Shown piece after piece: positions 1-10,726 of a stretch of DNA of 64,000 bases. Source of the DNA: Nilaparvata lugens (Eukaryota > Arthropoda > Insecta > Hemiptera > Delphacidae). The stretch lies in the NCBI RefSeq assembly GCF_014356525.2, contig NC_052511.1:51915449-51979448 (forward strand), written 5' to 3'. The position numbers and the translations under genes are program-made. The notes under the pieces are model-generated. The model was not told the DNA's origin, did not search any database, and saw only the letters and a list, made by a program, of their open reading frames with translations. The stretch's first letter is position 1; each line of letters starts with the position of its first letter.

Positions 1-234
1 TCGGGGCTCAAACGAACAGTTGACATTATAATTATCATTTAACGAAAATCCCAAATAAATGCGGCAAATCACCCCGAAGACTTCTGCTACTGCAGACATT
101 GACAACAGGGTTAACAGCTAGATGGAAATTCGATGAGAACTACTATCCAAAAATTATTAGGGGTTTTTCGTTAAATAATAATTATATATTAATTAGAATT
201 TGAATAAATGCATTCTCTATTTAATTTCATCTGT
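1..234. repeat. SINE-A body (antisense) fused to a sense tail
   Basis: Positions 45-157 are the reverse complement of the SINE-A body seen at 21931-22160 and 22211-22405 (shared blocks around the CTGCAGACATTGACAACAGG region). From about 155 the sequence switches to the sense-strand tail (AATAAATGCATTCTCTATTT, ending CATCTGTA). This looks like an inverted SINE pair whose second body was deleted. It is cut by the window start. Confidence 0.7.
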
Positions 235-554
235 AGTTGACATTATTTCTCAGTTTACAAGTATCAGCATATGGGTCTTAAAAATGATGAACTATTCATG
301 ATAAGCATATTTCTTCTTGTACCTAGCTCTTAGTACAAGACAAAATATGCGTTTTATCTGCAGCTGAATTACTCATAAGAGTTTGTTTTGGTGGAAACAA
401 ATTTACAATTCTTGAATACACATTCAACAACATAATAATCGATCCATATTTTATTGCGAATCAACACAACCCACCCCAACACCATCTTCCAATACAAGAC
501 GGTACCTCAAAATAATCAATCTATAGTATAGAAGTAGCTCTCTCTGACGGTACC
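235..554. other. no gene seen
   Basis: AT-rich DNA without a convincing open frame or a repeat that recurs in this window. Confidence 0.5.
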
Positions 555-725
555 TAAAGGTGCGTACAGATATACGTGCCGCGAACATGAGCAATTCACT
601 TTTAATCAGCTGACTATATCTGTATTTTTACAGAAACGGTAAGGTACAGATATAAAAAGCTTGGCATCAGCTGATTAAAAGTGAATTGCTCATGTTCGCG
701 GCGCGTATATCAGTACGCACCTTTA
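555..725. mobile_element. MITE family G, copy 1 (TA-flanked)
   Basis: The element runs 557-723 with inverted ends AAGGTGCGTAC and GTACGCACCTT and a TA on both sides (555-556, 724-725). The whole element is nearly palindromic, and each half carries CAATTCACTTTTAATCAGCTG or its complement. Other copies lie at 52569-52738, 53074-53236 and 60597-60760. TA duplication and coding-free palindromic structure fit a Tc1/mariner-type non-autonomous element; the superfamily is inferred. Confidence 0.85.
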
Positions 726-913
726 TCTGTACGACGCACATCAGTCTACTATTAAAATACAAATAATACAACTAACAAGTACAAAGTTGGACAATTATTG
801 AAGTCGGAACAATTTATCACAATCCAAGACGAAAAAATTCACAAAACACAACGAACACAAAATAAAACAATCACAGATAGAACACACAGTGCTAAGCAAC
901 TTGACTTGGTATA

Positions 914-2232
914 TCACAAAGCCATTGGACTCGAAGAAATCATATACTGTAGTTGAATGGTAATAACATACTCGAAAATCTTGCTGAAGGCAGGTGGAAC
1001 AGATATAGGTCTAAAGTTTTCCGATGAATTTTTGTCCCCTTTCTTGTGAATAGGCACTGTTTTGGAATGTTTAAGCAGAGATGGAAAAACGGCTTCTCTT
1101 ATGCAGGCGTTTAAACAGGTTGTTAATGGCAATAATATGAATCTGATGATTTGCTTGATCGAAGAGCTGGAATGAGAATAAATGCCTTACTGGAGAAGGC
1201 TTTCATCTTGGAGACTATATCAAAAAATCTGGTGTGGCGCACTCACACAACTTTCCTTGCCGTTATGAAAATTGATCACCTGACGCTAGTGTACTCGCGC
1301 ATCTCAAGTCTACTATTCAAAGATATGAGACAGCTGGTGATAGGTCAATAACGCTGGGAACACACGAGGTCTGCTATCTCTTCGTAGTGAATGAATTAAT
1401 AGAACCAACAGTTGCCAACAGTTTGCAATTTAATAATCACAGATTTCTCGGATTTCAAGCTTCTTTTCAATTCTAGGTGGAAATGTTACTGAACATTACT
1501 TGCAGAGATTTTCATGCTCAATCTTTTCCACTTGAAATTTTTTATTTAAATTGTATATGGAGGCTGATAATATGATAATCTAAAATCAAACTTTGCATAG
1601 ATGGGGTGGAGCTCCTGAAATTTTTACAGATATGGGACTTGTTGCAGTTGATAGAGCTTATTGATTACTATTCAATAACTTTAATCAAAATCAATTGCTT
1701 AAGAGCTTATCAATGACTATTCCAGGTATAAATTTGATCAAACTCGTTGGAGAAAATTGCGAAAAACCCTGTTTTTGACAACATTTTCGCCATTTTAGCC
1801 GCCATCTTGGATTGCATTTGATCGAAATTGTTCGTGTCGGATCCTTATGTGTAAGAACCTTACCTCATACACACACACACACACACACACATACAGATCA
1901 ATACCCAAAAAACACTTTTTTGGACTCAGGGGACCTTGAAACGTATAGAAATTTAGAAATTGATTCTAATAATTAATCCCTAATTTTTTTCGGAAAGCAA
2001 TACTTCCTTACCCATGGTAATAGGGCAAGGAAAGTAAAATTTGATCACACGTTACCTCTTTCAATTCAAATAACGCCTGTGAAGTAGAGACAAGAAGCTC
2101 CTCGGCGAGATTTTCGGATGGATCAATTTCTTCATGAATTCTCTCCACAGTACGAAAGAAGTGTTGATTGAATTCTTCTGCAGTAAGAGAAGTAACAGTG
2201 GACTGTGTTGGCTTGGAATTTTTGAACCACAA
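914..2232 (-). pseudogene. LINE reverse transcriptase fragment, interrupted
   Basis: Two minus-strand open pieces belong to one non-LTR retrotransposon. The upstream piece (2232-2008) resembles the spacer before the RT domain, with LTAEEFNQHFF followed by a hydrophobic/acidic helix. The downstream piece (1132-914) has the RT finger signature VPIHKKGD and FRPISVPPAFSKIFE, as in Jockey/CR1-type elements. Between them lies a foreign repeat (1222-2036) plus a short frame-shifted stretch (about 1133-1221) ending near an SSKSSDSY motif. The palm domain with its YXDD motif, the endonuclease and the 3' end are missing. It is a dead fragment; clade assignment is uncertain. Confidence 0.8.
1222..2036 (-). 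mobile_element. dispersed repeat I, copy 1, inserted in the LINE
   Basis: This is the reverse complement of 33641-34526. Shared landmarks are the ends (ACTTTCCTTGCC inward on both sides, CTGGTGTGGCGCACTCACAC at one end), GATCCGACACGAAC..TTTCGATCAAATGC, and a dinucleotide run ((CA)n here at about 1869-1890). No coding capacity is seen. It sits between the two LINE pieces, so it arrived after the LINE. Class unknown; the short inverted ends suggest a DNA element. Confidence 0.8.
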
Positions 2233-2391
2233 AATGGTTCAATCCAGCTTAATTGAATTTCTTACAATCGAATAAAAATATTCAACAATAAACCTAGCAT
2301 CAAGAATGCCAAATATGTAGAAAGATCTTGCAAAAACAATATTATAAGATCAGAGAGGAATTCAACAAACTAAGTACAATAAGTAATAATG

Positions 2392-2635
2392 TTGAAGAGG
2401 AATAATAATAATAATAATAATAATAATATCGAGTGACCTAGCTGGCTCAGGTCTGGTGTCAGAGTTTTCAGGTCGCAACTGATCAATTTCAGAGCCTCTG
2501 ACATGACCTACCGAATGCTTTCTAGGCAGCCGGGACCGACGGCTTAACGTGTCCATCCGAAACACGGGAGTGGCCCGAGATAAATATCTTGCCCGGGCCG
2601 GGATTTGAACCCGGCCACTCCTTTGAAGAGGAATA
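2392..2635 (-). mobile_element. SINE-B with 13-bp target-site duplication
   Basis: The element is on the minus strand. A B-box-like GGTTCAAATCC (complement of 2601-2611) lies in a GCCGGG..CCCGGC stem, a central domain follows with CGGTCCCGGCTG (complement near 2530), and (AAT)n ends it at 2405-2430. The flanks 2392-2404 and 2623-2635 are identical (TTGAAGAGGAATA), a classic L1-type duplication. The A box is absent, so the head is truncated or divergent. The 3' part recurs at 35690-35748. Confidence 0.85.
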
Positions 2636-3688
2636 CAACTAACAAATGAGAGATAATATTGATAGATATAACAGGAGACAAATAGATGAAGATATTCTAC
2701 AAATAATCAAACAAACAGAATGATAAACACCAAGAATAATCTTGAACAATATTTTGATCAACTGTCGCTACAAATTATTACAAAACGATGTCGCCGAGGG
2801 AGAGAGAAAGAAAACTTTTATTCCCGAATTATTTCCAACACCGAAACGAGGTGTACCATGAGATTTTTATGTGCAAACAACTGGAAAATGAAAAGCACTC
2901 ATTTTTCCTCCGGTTTCACTTCAATTTTCACACGGAGGGGCGACAAAAGAAGTTTAAAAATGAAGATGGCGTTTGGGGGAGGTACGATGAAGTGTGAGGG
3001 GAGGGTAGCTCCATTCACTTTAATGTATCTCACACTTTTTTCGGGAGTCTGATAATACAGGCAAGATGATGATGAAGTTTATACGTCCGAAAAAGTAGTG
3101 TCTCGCAGAGAAACACCGGGGGCAATTTAGTCTAGCTAGACCCTTTCTTTGGAGCTCTTTGCAACACTCTTTCTCTCTCTGGAGTAATTGTCTCCTTCCG
3201 TGGCTCGTCATCTCCCCTTGTTGAAAAATAAACGGAGAAAAAACTCACTGATAGTGGTTTCACAGGATAAATGAATTGTGAGATGAACCTCTTGCAGGAA
3301 ACACCATAAAACAATTCAGTTGCTGTGTTCACGAGTTTTTAAAGTGATTTGGTATTTTGAGAGGGGCTCGAACACGATGAGTTTTGGGATTTTGTTTTTT
3401 TAAAGATGAGTGGGATTGAAGTGTGATTTGATGTAATAAGACGTTGAAGTGCATCGAGGGACAAGATTTCATGTCACAATCACAGAATATATATTGAGAG
3501 TTTGGCTGTCCTGGAATGCCAATTCATAGTACGAATTACTTTATCGTGTAAACGAGATAGTAAGTAAATTCCCTAGTTAAGAGGAATTGGATAACCCAGT
3601 ATATGGGATGAATATTTGAATAACTTTATAAAGAACAAGGTTAGCTAATAAAATCTATAACATCACTGTATAATGATATATATGTAGT
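2636..3688. other. low-copy region, no gene recognised
   Basis: The region is less AT-rich around 2780-3350 and does not recur in the window. Open frames of up to 110 codons overlap on both strands, with no domain and no codon pattern that I trust. It may be low-copy regulatory or exonic DNA, but nothing proves it. Confidence 0.35.
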
Positions 3689-4392
3689 ATCTTACGTCAC
3701 ACGGACGGTAAAGAGCCTTTTGCAGGCGAAAATGATGTTTCTACACAAGGCGTTAGCCGAGACTAGGATTTCATTTGAGCACTGCAAAAGACATTCACGT
3801 CCAAGTAATGTACACTTTTCTTGTCATACTAATCTGAAGAAGAATAATTGAGAAATAGAAAACATTACCTGCTTATGCTGAAGTCACTACATGCAATCTC
3901 TAAACATAACCTAGTTTACAAATTCAGAATCAGGAATTTTGCGAAAGTTGACAAAACGCGCTGAAGGTGGTTTTTTGTAGCAGTTTTGCTGTTCCTACGT
4001 GTATCTCGGATAGATCGTATTTAGGAACTAGGAAACATACTCGGCTGTAAAGAAAACATATGGTTTCACTTTTTGTGTAGTTGAGAAGTTGATATTGTGG
4101 TAATTATTCATATTGAATGAAAAAGACTGAGAAATTGTCAAAAAACCACTGATTTATTGATAATTAGAAAGACCGGTTTCGGTTATTACACCATTGCCAA
4201 TCTCTGATAAACAGTTTATCAGACAATTTTTGACAATTTCTCAGTCTTTTTCATTCAACATATGGTTTCATTACAGTAGAGTATGCTGTGATAAGAATAA
4301 TATATTTATTTGTTCTGCAAACAGCTGTTTACTGGCTTGATTTCATGTATGGAAAACAGTTGAGATTGAATGTCTATGACAAAAAATATATG
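3689..4392 (+). repeat. dispersed repeat H, copy 1, with a later insertion
   Basis: Matches the reverse complement of 32293-32790 along its length: a GTCACA..GGACG end, CTTTTGCAGGC, CATTCACGTCCAAGTAA, AACATAACCTAGTT, and AACATATGGTTTCATTA near the other end. Copy 2 carries an intact hairpin (CTAGTCGAGG with its complement) where this copy is degraded. Interrupted by the 4069-4256 insertion. No coding frame. Confidence 0.75.
4055..4270. mobile_element. hairpin insertion with 14-bp target duplication
   Basis: Identical 14-mers AACATATGGTTTCA at 4055-4068 and 4257-4270 flank a 188-bp insert absent from the sister repeat at 32293-32790, which gives the empty site near 32410-32430. The insert contains a perfect 32-bp inverted repeat (4113-4144 and 4227-4258) and a small perfect hairpin TCTGATAAA-CAG-TTTATCAGA. 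The interior GACCGGTTTCGG motif is of a kind I associate with Penelope-like or foldback ends; the class is inference. Confidence 0.75.
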
Positions 4393-5075
4393 ATGAAGGT
4401 CAATGAATGACAATGGCAGAGGTCGAACAACGGTGAATATTATTCACTAAAACAATATAATATAAAAAATGATGATTTTTAATAATAGTTTATGAGAATC
4501 CGTACAGGGACATTCTTGTTTTGAAGTTTTTCAGATTTGAAGATTTGAAAGTTTGTAAATTTTAAGATTCAGGTTCCGATGGTTCAAATTCAATTCAAAC
4601 TTATCTCTGATAAAATATATTATGAGTATTGCTAGTGTCATAGCATTCGGAACAACAGTTAATTGCGACGGTAAAACATCATTTTATCACTTTATTACCA
4701 GGATGTGGTGAGAGTTGTTACGTCCTACACATATATTGATAATTTCAGTCAGTTTAGAATTGGGTTGAGGGAAATATTAACGTGTCTGAACACCAATTAA
4801 CTGATAAGGAGACGTGTTACAAATGTTGTTCTTATCTCCGAAAAGGTTGATAAACAAATTTCATTAGTAGTAAATTACGTTTTTATATTCAAAAGTGTTG
4901 GGGTCCTAGAACGTAACGTTTGGCGTAGACAAGCATAAATACTAATCATAATAATTGGGATGGAAATAGAATACATTACAGGAATGAGTTGAATATTACA
5001 TCAGTACAAACATTATAATCTTCGGAATGGTGATTTAGATCTTAGTTCTGAGTTCTAATCTCAGGAATATGAATC
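4393..5075. other. no gene seen
   Basis: AT-rich, without a convincing frame or a repeat recurring here. Confidence 0.5.
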
Positions 5076-5294
5076 TATAGTGAGGTCCACGTTATAATGG
5101 CAGTGGATAAAGATAGAAGAATAGCGATGCCGATTTTGTTCATTAATTAATTATATTTCTACACTGTCAAAAACATAATTGGCATCGTTTTGGACCTAGA
5201 AAAGGATAGTACCACCGGCTTTGTCAAATGATAGACAAGGATAGCAAAATCAAAGTTGATCAAATACTGTCATTATAACGTGGACCTCACTATA
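5076..5294 (+). mobile_element. MITE family F, copy 1
   Basis: A 219-bp element with inverted ends TATAGTGAGGTCCACGTTAT and the complement at the right. The interior is AT-rich and non-coding with GACAAGGATAGC near the right end. Further copies are at 31355-31573 (same 219-bp length), 60031-60248, 60277-61000 (interrupted) and 28489-29587 (interrupted). A terminal TA fits a Tc1/mariner-type target. Confidence 0.85.
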
Positions 5295-5740
5295 GATGAT
5301 GTAATCGAAGTCGAATAAAAAGTAAAATATACAAAATTGTGTCATCCAAATAGTATATTTTTATGTAGATCACTACATATGCAAAACAATCAATGCGATG
5401 TTACGTATCATTAAAATTTCACGGTCACTCGAACAAATACTTCTCAAATCAATAATTTTTATTGTAATAATCCCACGATTAGGATTACGATCATAATACC
5501 GGTTACGATTATTACAATATCGCATTACCAATACTTCACTTATTACCAAAATACCATTATAAATTAATTACAATATATCATAACGATCACAATGTCACAA
5601 GGCTGAACACTTGAACTGTTTCAACTGCAGTCATATAGACCACACATTTTCGGTTGAGGAAATTATAGAGAAAGGATTTGAAGGGTGAATAGATGAGCAT
5701 TTAGATAATATTACGACACGTGCAACAAAGAATAGAAAAG
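5295..5740. other. no gene seen
   Basis: AT-rich with many short ATTAC/TAATA strings around 5460-5590. No gene. Confidence 0.5.
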
Positions 5741-6020
5741 TAGACGATACAGAAGAAGAAGAAAATGAAGAAGAAGAAGAAGAAGAAGAAGATTGAACAA
5801 TAGAAAAGAAAAAGTAGATGATAGAGAAGGAAAACAAGAAGATGATGAAGAAGAAAGTGAGTACTGTAGATGAAAATTGAAGAAGAAAGCTGTTTGTTGT
5901 ACAACGAAATTAGTAGGGAATTATTCCGAGTCGAAGAAAGTACTGCGGTGGGCATTAAAGGAGAAGAAGAATACGAAGATAGAGAAGAAGAAGAGGAAAG
6001 AAAAGGAGAAGAAGCGTAGA
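5741..6020. repeat. purine tract with (AGA)n
   Basis: Nearly pure purine on the plus strand with (AGA)n at about 5752-5790. Overlapping minus-strand Ser/Phe-rich frames are artefacts of the triplet repeat. Confidence 0.8.
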
Positions 6021-6480
6021 AGTAGAAAGGGAAGGGGGAAATAAACAGGATAAAGGGTGTGGTTTGAAGATGGGTTTGTTGGGTTTTTACTGTAAAGAGG
6101 AAAAGACAAAACTTTGCAAGTTGCTAGCGATGAAGGTGAGTGCGCGTGAGTGAGTCGGAGGGAGAAAGGAAATTATAGGGAGAGAAAGAGAGGAATTAAC
6201 CAATGCCATTTGCTTTTTCGGTTGACGAAATTCTGCTTTTTGACGAGACACCCTTTATTCTGTTGATTTCGGTATTGTACTGCCGGTAAATTGTATTCCA
6301 AGAGGCAAAATCTGTTTATATTTCCTTCTACAGTATTCCAATGCTATTTTACTTTTTCAAGATAACTGTATAATGAGTTTTTAGTAGAGTAGTAGAGAAG
6401 GTGAGATTGGTATTATCATAGACAAAATAAACAGTCTTGGACAATCAATAAATGAATAGATAAATAATCTTGAATCTGTG
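6021..6480. other. no gene seen
   Basis: Transition from GA-rich to AT-rich DNA. A GA-rich block at about 6140-6195, then no feature. Confidence 0.4.
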
Positions 6481-6483
6481 CTA

Positions 6484-6900
6484 ATATACAGGGTGATTCT
6501 TAATTATGGTAAAATAATTTAATACGTGATAGTAGAGGTAAAAATGAGAAAAAAAGTTCTTATAAACATATATCCATAAACGCTTCATTAGCGAGCTATA
6601 CAGGGTGAAAGATTTCGCCCGGAATTCAGTTCCTCTGGTGAAATACACCGATACTGAATTGTTTGGGGACTAGTTTTTGATAAAATTATGCTGGATTAAT
6701 ATGGAAAAATATCTGAAAAATTGAATAAAACTAGTCAAGAAGCTGTAGTGTGAGTAGTTTTTGAGAAAAAAGTTGAAATATGCAAAAAATCTAAGTAGAA
6801 AAAGAGTAGAAAAGTAGAAAAACAGACTTCTACGTTTGATGCCCAATAACTTTCTTTAATGACCAGTAAACAAATACAGTAATTTTTTGCAATAAAAATT
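6484..6900. repeat. candidate dispersed repeat (CAGGGTG motifs)
   Basis: ATACAGGGTGA occurs at about 6486 and again at about 6598, followed by A-rich non-coding DNA. I recall similar CAGGGTGATTCTTAA sequence as repetitive in insect genomes. There is only one copy in this window, so repeat status is not shown here. Confidence 0.3.
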
Positions 6901-7810
6901 GTAGAGAATTTAATTCTGAAAAGAATTATGTAAGTTGTGTAAACTAAATTTAAATAAAAGTTGAATAAAATTTATTCTTATTGTGATGAATTTTTTAAAT
7001 AGACCTCATGAGAAGAGAGAAAAATTGTGATTTACCTTTTAAAATGAAAGAATTTGCTAAAGGAATAGTTAGCGACCGAGCGATAAAGCTTACTTATCAG
7101 TAACTGTATATTAGATAAGAGTACCATTCTGTACCGAATATTTTCTAGAAAATTATTCAATAAAATTATAATTATTCTGCAAATAAAGCACGAATTATTT
7201 ATGAATTGCTCATTGAATTTTGAGGTTACACTTTGTTTACTGCCGATCAGATGTTTAAAGCAGTTCGAACACAGCTGACTGATTCAAAGTATTGTCAAAT
7301 GTCATGCCAGTTTCATGCAAGGTATAATAATATCATTCCTAAAAATTATAAAACTATCAATAAAGGACCAAGAATTTCGAATAAAAAATAAAATGTTATA
7401 TTATTGTTGAAATTATTTATTACTTAAGAAATTATATTATAATGTCAGGTCTTATTGTAACTAACTAGGTCATATCATGAACAGCATATTATTGATAAAA
7501 ACAGCAGAAATTAATTATAACAGTCTCAAACATAATAAGAATTGTAAAAGAATATTAATTTATTAATTATTACTTCAACTGAACCACATGGTGATTAAAC
7601 CTCTTTGGCAAGCCTAAGCCAAACATAGTGCATAGAAATAGCACCAAAAAGGTGATCGTTTGAAAGCAACACATGTTAATCTACTATCAGACAACAAACC
7701 TGCCTTATCATATACGCTAGCACATATACATTGTATAAGAGGAACTATGTCTAGAAGATTGAGCAGTTTTAAGAATATTATATAAACTGAGTTATTATTG
7801 TAATTAAAGG
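6901..7810. other. no gene seen
   Basis: AT-rich; nothing recognised. Confidence 0.5.
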
Positions 7811-8480
7811 AATTATATTCTACTGCCTGCCACTGACGTCACGTCTACGTCACAATCGTTCTACCAATGGCAAATTTTTATGCAAATTTACTACACCGAG
7901 ATTCTCAGAAGAAAGGTCTAGCCAAGAAGCTTAGAGAAAAAGACTTCACTTCCCTTTTGAAATCCTCACCGTTCAGATCTCGTCATAGTTACCAAGACCT
8001 ATTTGTAAAATTTTCGTTCGATTTTATATGTTTTATTTGTGAGCCAATATTTTAGGCTAATCTATTTGTTATTTGTAAATTTATTTTCATCAATCGATAA
8101 ATTAAAAGTTTAAAGTTAAATTATCCCTTAATTAATTTGGTGAAGGAAATATTAAATTAAAATTCTCCACGTGCTGAGACCGAAGCCTGGATTGCTGCCG
8201 ACCAAACGATTTTGATCCAAAGAAGAAAACCACGACCGCCAAGGAATTTCACGTGAGTTATAAGTTTAAAGGGGCCCCAATCTACGCTTCGAAAATATTT
8301 CAGTGCAGAAAAATATAAAAATTTCTTCGTTAAATTATTGGCCACGCCGACAAGCGCTTTAGCATTTAAGAGCCTAGAATTTATTCATATAGAATTTCTA
8401 AGAATTTGTAGTTGATTAACTATCCTCCGCTGCCAGAACCACGACCCCGAACAATTTTAAAAAACATTTTTTATTCATTC
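7811..8480 (+). other. possible LTR-like or promoter-like segment
   Basis: Locally less AT-rich blocks stand in AT-rich surroundings: a TGACGTCACG CRE-like motif near 7833, a 62-codon frame from 7867, and balanced-composition segments at 8165-8280 and 8425-8455. Compact motif-dense blocks without a long frame suggest a solo LTR or leader, but no paired copy, primer-binding site or polypurine tract was identified. Confidence 0.2.
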
Positions 8481-8946
8481 TTCACTATTTTTTCAAAACT
8501 GTTAAATTTTATCATTTGTAAAATTCTGTCGAATCACGCATGGTATCATGCAAGTACAAGAAAACTGCTAATCATTTTTGTCAATGTTGAAACACTTTCA
8601 ATTTGTAAATTATATTCTGAATCTGCACTGTGAGATCATATATTTTATTATAATATATTTCAATTTTGTTAATTCGTTTTCTGAGTTCGATTATTTCTTA
8701 AGCCTGTCAATTATTGTGTCTGATACGTTCTATCTCATCAAGAACCGATCGAATACGATCAATGAAATAATTGAATTAAGCTGGATATTGGAACAGGTCT
8801 AAGTGGATGTAGTGAGTGGGGTCAGATCGAGATATTTGTTCTTTGTCCTTACCTGCTCATATATCAGCTTTTATCTGTTACCAACCTCGACTTAGGAGCG
8901 AATACATCAACAGTACAGCAGATGCAGCCAGAGATCCTATAATTTC
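8481..8946. other. no gene recognised
   Basis: AT-rich. Two short overlapping plus-strand frames (8412-8633, 8578-8802) have no recognisable motif. Confidence 0.4.
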
Positions 8947-9459
8947 CTACAATAGAGCTTAAAACCCGACAAGACTCTGTTCTCGAAATATATTCCGAAC
9001 GATATTTGGTTCAAATACCGTATCTTAATCCTTCGGAACTTATTAGAACGCAGTCCCGTAAATTATCTACATCGGGATTTTTGCTCGACCTGTATGATTT
9101 TGTATGCTCATTCTTCACAGGTAATAATTTTAAGATATCCGTCTTCAGTGTTTAGCGATCGCTACACTGCTTATAAAAATTTCATCACTATACAATCTGT
9201 CATTAGAAGAATCAAGGGTGAGCGAGCGTTTAGGCCTCCCGCGATTCCGACAATTGTATTGAATCTTGTAGTGAATCAATCAGTCTGGTGTACACTCAGC
9301 GTCCACGCACGCAGTTACAAAATTTATAACCTCAACACCGTTGATTTAGTACAAGATTCACTCTACATGTGTGAAGCCTTCAAATCACGCTTTACATTAT
9401 GTAGTACATTACACAACGAAAATTTGCTGTTTTATGAGGAGAGAACTAATAACTCATAG
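8947..9459 (+). pseudogene. coding-like remnant, unknown protein
   Basis: Two adjacent plus-strand stretches are open with non-repetitive composition: about 67 codons without a start (roughly 8955-9155, including LEIYSERYLVQIPYLN) and a 121-codon frame from ATG 9094 (including SDRYTAYKNFITIQSVIRRI). They overlap in different frames, so at most one is real over the overlap. No domain is recognised. Possible readings are a decayed retroelement, an exon with a donor-like CAGGTAAT at about 9118, or chance. Confidence 0.25.
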
Positions 9460-9493
9460 GTTGTAGCTGAACTATGTATGCATACTATACTTA

Positions 9494-9596
9494 GTGCCGG
9501 TCGCACAAAAGCCGGTTAAAGCACAAAGGCCATCTCTGATTGGTTCTCCTGAAATTAATCACGGTAAAAATTTAACCGGCTTTAGTGCAACCGGGC
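9494..9596. mobile_element. short palindromic MITE (family K, copy 1)
   Basis: About 26-bp inverted ends with GCCGGTTAAA on the left and TTTAACCGGC on the right, around GATTGGTTCTCCTGAAATTA. A related element is at 42772-42925. Total about 103 bp, no coding. Confidence 0.7.
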
Positions 9597-9815
9597 CTTT
9601 ATGTTGTATTCGAATTTGAACGAGATTCTATCAATGAACAATGAATCGACTACTGATTCGTCGACCCAAATACAAACCCTTGAGGTCCATATGGGCGATT
9701 ATCAAATGTTTGTAATCTATTTATGCTTGTTTTGTTGAATTCAAATTTGGACAGTTTTCATCAATATAGAGTTTGTATACAGTATAAACTCTACATAGTT
9801 GGATACTAAAGAGTC
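9597..9815. other. no gene seen
   Basis: AT-rich spacer between two palindromic elements. Confidence 0.5.
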
Positions 9816-10726
9816 AATGGCCCATATGAATAAAACCAGAGCAAATGCTCATGAGCAAGAGCATTGAGCATAAGGTTTTGCTCATGAGCAAAAGGTAGAA
9901 GCAAAAGCATTTGCTCATTTTTATATGAATAAGCTTTACCTTATACTCTTACCTTATGCTCCTGAACTCTGGAAAAAATGCTCACGTATTTTAAAGATTT
10001 TTCATCAGCTGATTCGCTTTTGTAGCCTTACTTTGTTTTTATAGCTTACGGAAGCGCTAAATATGCAAGTAGGAGGCACCGCTTGTGTTTGCGTCGTCTG
10101 CTCTGTTTTCTATTATATGAATAGAGTTTTAGGTTAGTTGAGTTTAGAATTTTGAAATAATAGGCGTGGAAAAATGTCATCTCTATAATAATCTTCAGCA
10201 TAATCTTATAATATCAATAGCCTTCTTATAATCGTCTACACTCTCATCTTCTTAAATGCCTATTTCCTATTTTGTGATGGCTATCTTTATATCAGGTAAG
10301 CTATCTTTTGTACAGTATTTATCCTTTTGTATGATTAATGGTGATATTTGAAATTTGATATACTGTATATCATGGTTGAATCTAAAAAGAGTTTTATAGT
10401 TCTCAACTATTGGTTGTGAACATATCTGGTATAGTTTCCTCTTCCTCATACGAACTAGTTGAGCCATTTTACTATGAGCAGAAGGTGATAAGCTGCTCTA
10501 GACTAGACTCACCTTTTTCAAAGCATTTGCTTCAAAAGTTGAGCAAATGCTCCAGTTTATAAATACAATATGGAGCAAAAGCTTTTACTTTTGAGCAAAT
10601 GCTCAAACTATTTTTTTGATGAGCATGAGCAAAAGGTTTTGCTCACGTTTATTCATAGAAAATGAAGCAAATGCTCCATATTTTAGAAGTATAAGCAAAT
10701 GCTCAACTTTATTCATATGGCCCATT
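9816..10726. mobile_element. foldback element with AGCAAATGCTC arrays
   Basis: Terminal inverted repeats AATGGCCCATATGAATAAA / TTTATTCATATGGCCCATT bound 911 bp. Both subterminal zones hold many copies of AGCAAATGCTC or close variants (left at about 9840, 9906; right at about 10527, 10541, 10597, 10662, 10692) and GAGCAAAAGGT/ACCTTTTGCTC-like strings. Multiple subterminal motifs are typical of transposase-binding arrays in cut-and-paste elements. The interior frames are short. Superfamily and target duplication could not be assigned. Confidence 0.75.

Noticed and set aside
2720..3052. 110-codon plus-strand frame as a gene
   Set aside because: A different frame (2788-2997) is equally open, no motif or signal is seen, and minus-strand frames overlap part of the region.
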